DNA of 9,755 nt from Bryobacteraceae bacterium (GTDB taxonomy: Bacteria; Acidobacteriota; Terriglobia; Bryobacterales; Bryobacteraceae), in contig JANXXV010000610.1 of assembly GCA_025350445.1 (NCBI GenBank), forward strand, positions 1 to 9,755, in the 5' to 3' direction. A program made the position numbers and the translations under genes. The notes under the pieces were generated by a model. The model saw nothing but the letters and a program-made list of their open reading frames with translations, had not been told where the DNA came from and did no database searches. Of this stretch, positions 6,290 through 9,755 are shown piece after piece (the first letter of the stretch is position 1; every line of letters starts with the position of its first letter).

Positions 6290-6292
6290 CCT

Positions 6293-6306
6293 ACACACAC
6301 ACACAC
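6293..6306. repeat. Dinucleotide tract (AC)7
   Basis: Seven uninterrupted AC units lie 24 to 37 bases before the ATG of the metallohydrolase. The tract is within the open frame if the upstream TTG at 6267 is used, where it encodes His-Thr-His-Thr. Such tracts are prone to slippage. Confidence 0.9.
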
Positions 6307-6329
6307 CCGCATCGCAAGAAAATGAGAAC

Positions 6330-7877
6330 ATGGCAAGGAACCCATTGGGATATAAACTTCACCTCACCCGCCGCCAGATCCTGGCTTCCATTCCCGTTCT
6401 CTCCTCCGGAACCCTGCTTGCCCCGCTGCAAGGACAACGTCGCAACGCGGCCGCACCGGCCATCGTCCGCGGCCGCCTGCTCGATGCCGAAGGCAAGCCC
6501 ATAGCCGCGAAGCTCCGCGTCACGGAAACGAGCGCCAACCAGCGGTTTCTTCCCGAAAACGCCATTGCCTCCATGCCCAACCGCGAGTTCTTTTACGCGC
6601 GCGGCCAGTACGAAATCGCTGTCCCGCCGGGCCGCTATCGGATCGAAGGCGTGCGCGGCATCTGCCACCATGTAGCGGAAGAATATGTAGAGGTGGGCGC
6701 CGGAATGCGCTATGAAATCGACCTGCGCATCCAGCCCTTGAAAGACACCAAGGCCGGCGGCTGGTATTCCGGAAACACCCACACGCACTATCATCTTGCT
6801 CTGGATGAAGATCCGGACGACCGCCTGCGCATCGTTCCGCCCGCCGAGGATCTTGATGTCAGCGTGCTCAGCTACCTGATCCGCAACGAGTCGCCCTACA
6901 TCTCAAACCGCTATCCTGTCGGCCGGATGCCGAAATTCTCGCAGAACGGCACAATCATGGACATGGGTGAGGAGGCGCGCAATAACCACCGCTTCGGCGA
7001 TTTCGGCTATGGCCATGTGCTCTTCCTCAACATTCCGCGGGCCGTGGAACCGGTCTCGACGGGTCTGCTGAGCAAGGACGGCAAAGCGCCTGACTACCCC
7101 ACCCTCTCCACCCTTTGCGCTCAGACCAAACAGATGGGCGGCACCACCGTCTGGTGCCATAACGGCAGCGGCATTGAAGTGCCCGTGGCCGCTGCGCTGG
7201 GCTTGGTGGATGCCTACAACATCGCCGACGGCCTTGCCGCCGAATACGCCCGCTATTACCAATTGCTGAATTGCGGCCTGAAGATCGCCGCCTCTACCGG
7301 GACTGACTGGTGGATCTACGACCACAACCGCGTGTTCGTCCAAGTGGAAGGTGCATTCAGCTACGATACGTGGATCGCCGGTCTGCGCGCCGGACGCACT
7401 TTCATCAGCAACGGCCCGTTGCTTGAGCTCACCGTTGACGGCCAGGGGCCGGGCTCCACCGTCATTCCGAAGGGACGCATCAAGGTTGCCGCCACCGCCG
7501 TGTCCCGTCTGCCGTTCGAGCGGGTCGAGATCATTCAGGACGGCCGCGTCGTTGCCGATCAGCCCGCGGTCCAAGGCCGCGAGGTCCGCCTGGAGCGCGA
7601 ACTCGAAGTGGAAGAGGGCGGCTGGATTGCGGCCCGCGTGACCGGCACGGCCAAGACGTACGCCGGCTATCCGGTGTTTGCCCACACCAGCCCGGTCTAC
7701 CTTCGTTTGGATGGGACGCCTTACCGCAGGGCGGAATCCATCGGCGCCGGTATCGACGAAATCGATCGTTCCATCCGGGTAGTTCGCCGGAGTTACCGCT
7801 TTGATAACGACGCGCAGCGGGCGCTTGCCGTTGGCAAGTTCAGCGAAGGCCGCACGGCGTTCCTACGCCTGCTGTAA
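6330..7877 (+). CDS. Tat-exported CehA/McbA-family (PHP-type) metallohydrolase
   Basis: This is a 515-residue protein. Residues 1-36 look like a Tat signal (HLTRRQILASIPVLSSGTLL), so it is probably exported folded. Residues about 43-135 form a carboxypeptidase-regulatory-like beta domain (VRGRLLDAEGKPIAAKLRV, then ...YEIAVPPGRYRIEGVRG). The PHP-like metal domain follows: GNTHTHYH with His151, His153 and His155, a middle part with HNGSG (His277), and ASTGTDWW with Asp326, then SYDTWIAGLRAGRTFISNGP (344-363), which is typical of CehA/McbA proteins. A C-terminal beta domain ends at 515. Named members hydrolyse the carbamate pesticide carbaryl, but most homologues have no known substrate. I prefer the ATG at 6330 since it opens the Tat signal; a TTG at 6267 with AGGAAG 6 bases upstream would add 21 residues. 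It converges on the Crp-like gene with an 8-bp gap. Confidence 0.82.
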   Translation: MARNPLGYKLHLTRRQILASIPVLSSGTLLAPLQGQRRNAAAPAIVRGRLLDAEGKPIAAKLRVTETSANQRFLPENAIASMPNREFFYARGQYEIAVPPGRYRIEGVRGICHHVAEEYVEVGAGMRYEIDLRIQPLKDTKAGGWYSGNTHTHYHLALDEDPDDRLRIVPPAEDLDVSVLSYLIRNESPYISNRYPVGRMPKFSQNGTIMDMGEEARNNHRFGDFGYGHVLFLNIPRAVEPVSTGLLSKDGKAPDYPTLSTLCAQTKQMGGTTVWCHNGSGIEVPVAAALGLVDAYNIADGLAAEYARYYQLLNCGLKIAASTGTDWWIYDHNRVFVQVEGAFSYDTWIAGLRAGRTFISNGPLLELTVDGQGPGSTVIPKGRIKVAATAVSRLPFERVEIIQDGRVVADQPAVQGREVRLERELEVEEGGWIAARVTGTAKTYAGYPVFAHTSPVYLRLDGTPYRRAESIGAGIDEIDRSIRVVRRSYRFDNDAQRALAVGKFSEGRTAFLRLL

Positions 7878-7897
7878 CAGCGGATTCACGCCTGTTG
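7877..7897. terminator. Weak hairpin between convergent genes
   Basis: AACAGCG and CGCCTGTT can pair around GATTCA with one bulged C, at the point where the metallohydrolase and the Crp-like gene converge. There is no T-run on either strand. It could slow both polymerases, but support is weak. Confidence 0.25.
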
Positions 7898-8584
7898 CAT
7901 GCCGCCTTGGGTAGTCTTCGCCAGTTTCTTCGGGTTGAGGGCTTCGCGAAGTAATTCCAGGGACGGAACCATAACCAGGCGGTGCCCCAGCACGATGAGC
8001 CCTTGACGCGCGAGCGCGTTGAGCGTTGTCGAAGTGGTTTCGCGCGTGGCGCCAACCAGGCTGGCGAGCTCGTTCTGTGAAATATGGATCATGCTGCCCG
8101 ATGGGTCGGACCCGGGATTGATTCGCGCCAGTTCGTCCAGGTAGTAAAGAATGCGCTCCCTGACATCGCTCAGGCACAAATGCTCAATTTTCCGTTCGAG
8201 CTCATCCTTCTTGGCCAGGAAATGCTGCATCAGCAGCCGCCAGACTTCGGGACGCCGTTCGCAAAATCGCTGGAAAATGTCGGTAGGTATTGCGTAGGCG
8301 ATACCGCTCTCCAGCACTTTGGCGGAGACTGAAAACGCGCCTTCACCCAGCAGAGCCTGTTCGCCGAATAATTCACCGGGAGCCACCACGCCAAGCAATA
8401 TCTCTTTGCCTGAGTCTGTCGTCTTTTCGATCTTCACCAGACCGGAATCCAGGAAGTAAACGTTGTTGGCAGGGGTACCGCTAGTGAATACGGGCGCCGC
8501 GCGCCGGGACAGGATGAGCTTTTGAACCCCATCGCGGCCGGCGAGTTCTTCGTGTAGGGCGCTGGATAGTGCAGTCAGTCGCAA
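7886..8584 (-). CDS. Crp/Fnr-family transcription regulator
   Basis: This is a 232-residue regulator. Residues about 15-110 form a cyclic-nucleotide-type beta-roll (VFTSGTPANNVYFLDSGLVK, then GELFGEQALLGEG at 70-82). A long dimer helix follows (about 112-155, RRPEVWRLLMQHFLAKKDEL). The C-terminal winged helix-turn-helix is ISQNELASLVGATRETTSTT (168-187) then LNALARQGLI. The Arg-Ser/Thr-Ala of the cAMP phosphate pocket is VSA here, so cAMP binding is unlikely, and there is no N-terminal Cys cluster as in FNR. The ligand is unknown. The start is TTG, the first possible start after an in-frame stop, with a weak TTGAG 6 bases upstream. It begins 22 bases after tyrA and may be in that operon. Confidence 0.88.
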   Translation of the reverse strand: MRLTALSSALHEELAGRDGVQKLILSRRAAPVFTSGTPANNVYFLDSGLVKIEKTTDSGKEILLGVVAPGELFGEQALLGEGAFSVSAKVLESGIAYAIPTDIFQRFCERRPEVWRLLMQHFLAKKDELERKIEHLCLSDVRERILYYLDELARINPGSDPSGSMIHISQNELASLVGATRETTSTTLNALARQGLIVLGHRLVMVPSLELLREALNPKKLAKTTQGGMQQA

Positions 8585-8606
8585 TATGATCTCAATGAAT
8601 CACTCT

Positions 8607-9446
8607 TTACCGGCGGCACTTGCGGGCCAGTTCCGCGGCGACCTCAAATTCTTTACGCAATAACGGATTTGTTAGATTTTGGCGGAAAAAACGCAATTTG
8701 TCAATATACGCATCCAACGCCTGACCTATTGCCATCGTGTTCGTGGCCAGGATGTCTTCCCAAATCTCGATGGAACTTTGTGCCAGACGGGTGGTATCGG
8801 AAAGGCCCGGGCCGGATACGCGAAGTTGATCGTCTCCCGCTAATTTTGCGGCAAGCGTTGCTGCAAGCGCGCTGGAGGCCAATTGCGGCAGGTGCGAGGT
8901 GAGCGCCACCGTCCGGTCGTGTTCTTCCGGCGTAAGCACAATAGGCACCGCACCGATCTTTTCCAGCCAGAAAACTAGGTGCAGTGCCGGGGGGGTTTCT
9001 AAGTCAAATTTGTTACTGGGAGTAAGTACGTATGGGCGGCCCTGAAACAGATCGGCATCGGCAACCGCTACCCCGCGGGACGTCTTTCCCGCCATAGGAT
9101 GGCCTCCCAGGAACTGGCAACGCGTCAGGCGCTTAGCAGCGAATGTTACTATCTCGCTCTTAGTACTACCAGCGTCGGTTACCAGGCATTCGGGACGGAC
9201 GATGTCGGCGATGGCGTCGATCGTCTTCAAGATCGGCCGTATCGGCTGGGCCAGGTAGAACAAGTCGGCCACGGCGCAAGCTTGTTCCAAGGAGGCGCCT
9301 GCATGAATCACACCAGCCTTCAGTGCCTCCTCAATAGTAGCCGGAGAACTGACGCCCAGAATCTTTCCCCGGAACCCGGCCTTCTGAAGTGCTAATGCAA
9401 ACGATCCACCAATCAGTCCGACTCCGGCGATGGCTACAGTCTGCAT
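8607..9446 (-). CDS. tyrA: Prephenate dehydrogenase
   Basis: This is a 279-residue enzyme that oxidatively decarboxylates prephenate to 4-hydroxyphenylpyruvate, the committed step to tyrosine. It has an N-terminal Rossmann domain with GVGLIGGS (8-15), the DAGSTK motif (91-96), and GGHPMAGK (114-121) with His116, the catalytic histidine of the family. The helical C-terminal domain has SHLPQLAS (184-191) and the DTTR Arg220. There is no chorismate mutase fusion and no ACT domain, so feedback control by tyrosine is not evident in the protein. The ATG at 9446 begins directly with the Rossmann fold; a purine-rich stretch (AGGGGG, 11 bases upstream) could be its ribosome site but lies partly in a hairpin. 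It follows aroF by 67 bases on the same strand. Confidence 0.94.
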   Translation of the reverse strand: MQTVAIAGVGLIGGSFALALQKAGFRGKILGVSSPATIEEALKAGVIHAGASLEQACAVADLFYLAQPIRPILKTIDAIADIVRPECLVTDAGSTKSEIVTFAAKRLTRCQFLGGHPMAGKTSRGVAVADADLFQGRPYVLTPSNKFDLETPPALHLVFWLEKIGAVPIVLTPEEHDRTVALTSHLPQLASSALAATLAAKLAGDDQLRVSGPGLSDTTRLAQSSIEIWEDILATNTMAIGQALDAYIDKLRFFRQNLTNPLLRKEFEVAAELARKCRR

Positions 9447-9452
9447 AGGACG

Positions 9453-9470
9453 GCGGTCCCCCTGGACCGC
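9453..9470 (-). promoter_or_regulatory. Stem-loop just upstream of tyrA
   Basis: On the minus strand GCGGTCC-AGGG-GGACCGC forms a perfect 7-bp stem with a 4-base loop, ending 6 bases before the tyrA ATG. The only purine-rich ribosome-site candidate (AGGGGG) lies in the loop and stem, so the hairpin could limit translation. No T-run follows, so it is not a terminator. Confidence 0.45.
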
Positions 9471-9513
9471 GCCGGACGCCCTCGCCCGGCCTGCCTGGCT
9501 TGGTCACCCATCA

Positions 9514-9755
9514 CTAAAGCGTTCGTCCCACAGCCGAGGCGATGATGCGGGATTGCCGCATCAGTTCCGAAAACTGCTCAGGCCGCAAAGTCTGTGCGCC
9601 GTCGCTCAAGGCATGATCGGGATCGTGATGAACCTCGATCAACAATCCGTCGGCTCCGGCGGCGACCGAAGCGCGAGCCATTGGCAGCACCAGATCGCGC
9701 CGTCCCGTGCCATGCGAAGGGTCGGCCACAATGGGCAGGTGGGACAGCTTCTTCA
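9514..9755 (-). CDS. aroF: 3-deoxy-7-phosphoheptulonate (DAHP) synthase, C-terminal part (runs off the right edge)
   Basis: The last 80 codons of a DAHP synthase are visible; the start is outside the window. The enzyme condenses phosphoenolpyruvate with erythrose 4-phosphate, the first step of the shikimate pathway. The visible part reads [20 protein letters not shown], with the His of SHGTG, then [16 protein letters not shown] with the Glu of EVH and the SDGAQ Asp, which are the metal-binding positions of the family, and a final helix with [18 protein letters not shown]. It resembles the Bacillus/Thermotoga type of enzyme. The stop is TAG at 9514-9516, and tyrA follows 67 bases downstream. 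Confidence 0.92.
   Translation of the reverse strand, partial: KKLSHLPIVADPSHGTGRRDLVLPMARASVAAGADGLLIEVHHDPDHALSDGAQTLRPEQFSELMRQSRIIASAVGRTL

Noticed and set aside
6903..7685. Long minus-strand open frame of about 260 codons inside the metallohydrolase gene
   Set aside because: It is antisense to a gene with clear PHP-type motifs; its low-complexity composition fits a shadow of GC-rich codon bias.
3481..7895. Shared 12-mer ATTCACGCCTGT at 3481-3492 and 7884-7895 as a dispersed repeat
   Set aside because: A 12-base match is expected by chance in a window of this size, and the flanks do not extend the match convincingly.

Overview
The window looks like a chromosomal segment from an acidobacterium of the Bryobacterales/Solibacter type. 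The reasons are GC-rich coding blocks, an outer-membrane protein operon linked to an NtrY/NtrX-like two-component pair, a Tat-exported CehA/McbA-type metallohydrolase, and a relict of a Ser/Thr kinase start (GEKLGSYEILAP) of a kind common in that group. The taxonomic call is inference, because there is no rRNA or other marker gene.

Left block (1-3398, all on the minus strand): a tightly packed operon reading right to left. It encodes an Omp85-type outer-membrane barrel protein (2142-3398), a secreted DUF4390-like protein (1518-2132), a membrane histidine kinase (139-1521) and the start of its response regulator (1-142, cut by the window edge). Gaps are 9 bp or 4-bp overlaps, so the genes are probably cotranscribed and translationally coupled. 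The layout suggests a regulatory pair tied to the cell envelope.

Middle block (about 3399-6285): an accessory patch with lower gene density and debris. It holds a 478-bp region with a hairpin and a spaced direct repeat, an unknown gene that appears frameshifted and may lack its true start, an unknown 149-residue protein on the opposite strand, a 443-bp gene-poor stretch, a complete BrnT/BrnA type II toxin-antitoxin pair, and fragments of two older minus-strand genes (a C-terminal tail and the first 17 codons of a Ser/Thr kinase). The fragments suggest that insertions or deletions replaced older genes here.

Right block (6330-9755): a plus-strand Tat-exported PHP-type metallohydrolase (6330-7877) converges, with an 8-bp gap, on a minus-strand run of aroF (DAHP synthase, partial, 9514-9755), tyrA (prephenate dehydrogenase, 8607-9446) and a Crp/Fnr-family regulator (7886-8584). 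AroF and TyrA are the entry step of the shikimate pathway and the committed step to tyrosine, so this is a small aromatic amino acid cluster.

I found no rRNA, tRNA, CRISPR array or intact transposase. No clearly new multi-gene system is visible. The parts most worth a second look are the debris in the middle block, the possible sigma-54 promoter before the left operon, and the (AC)7 tract before the metallohydrolase.
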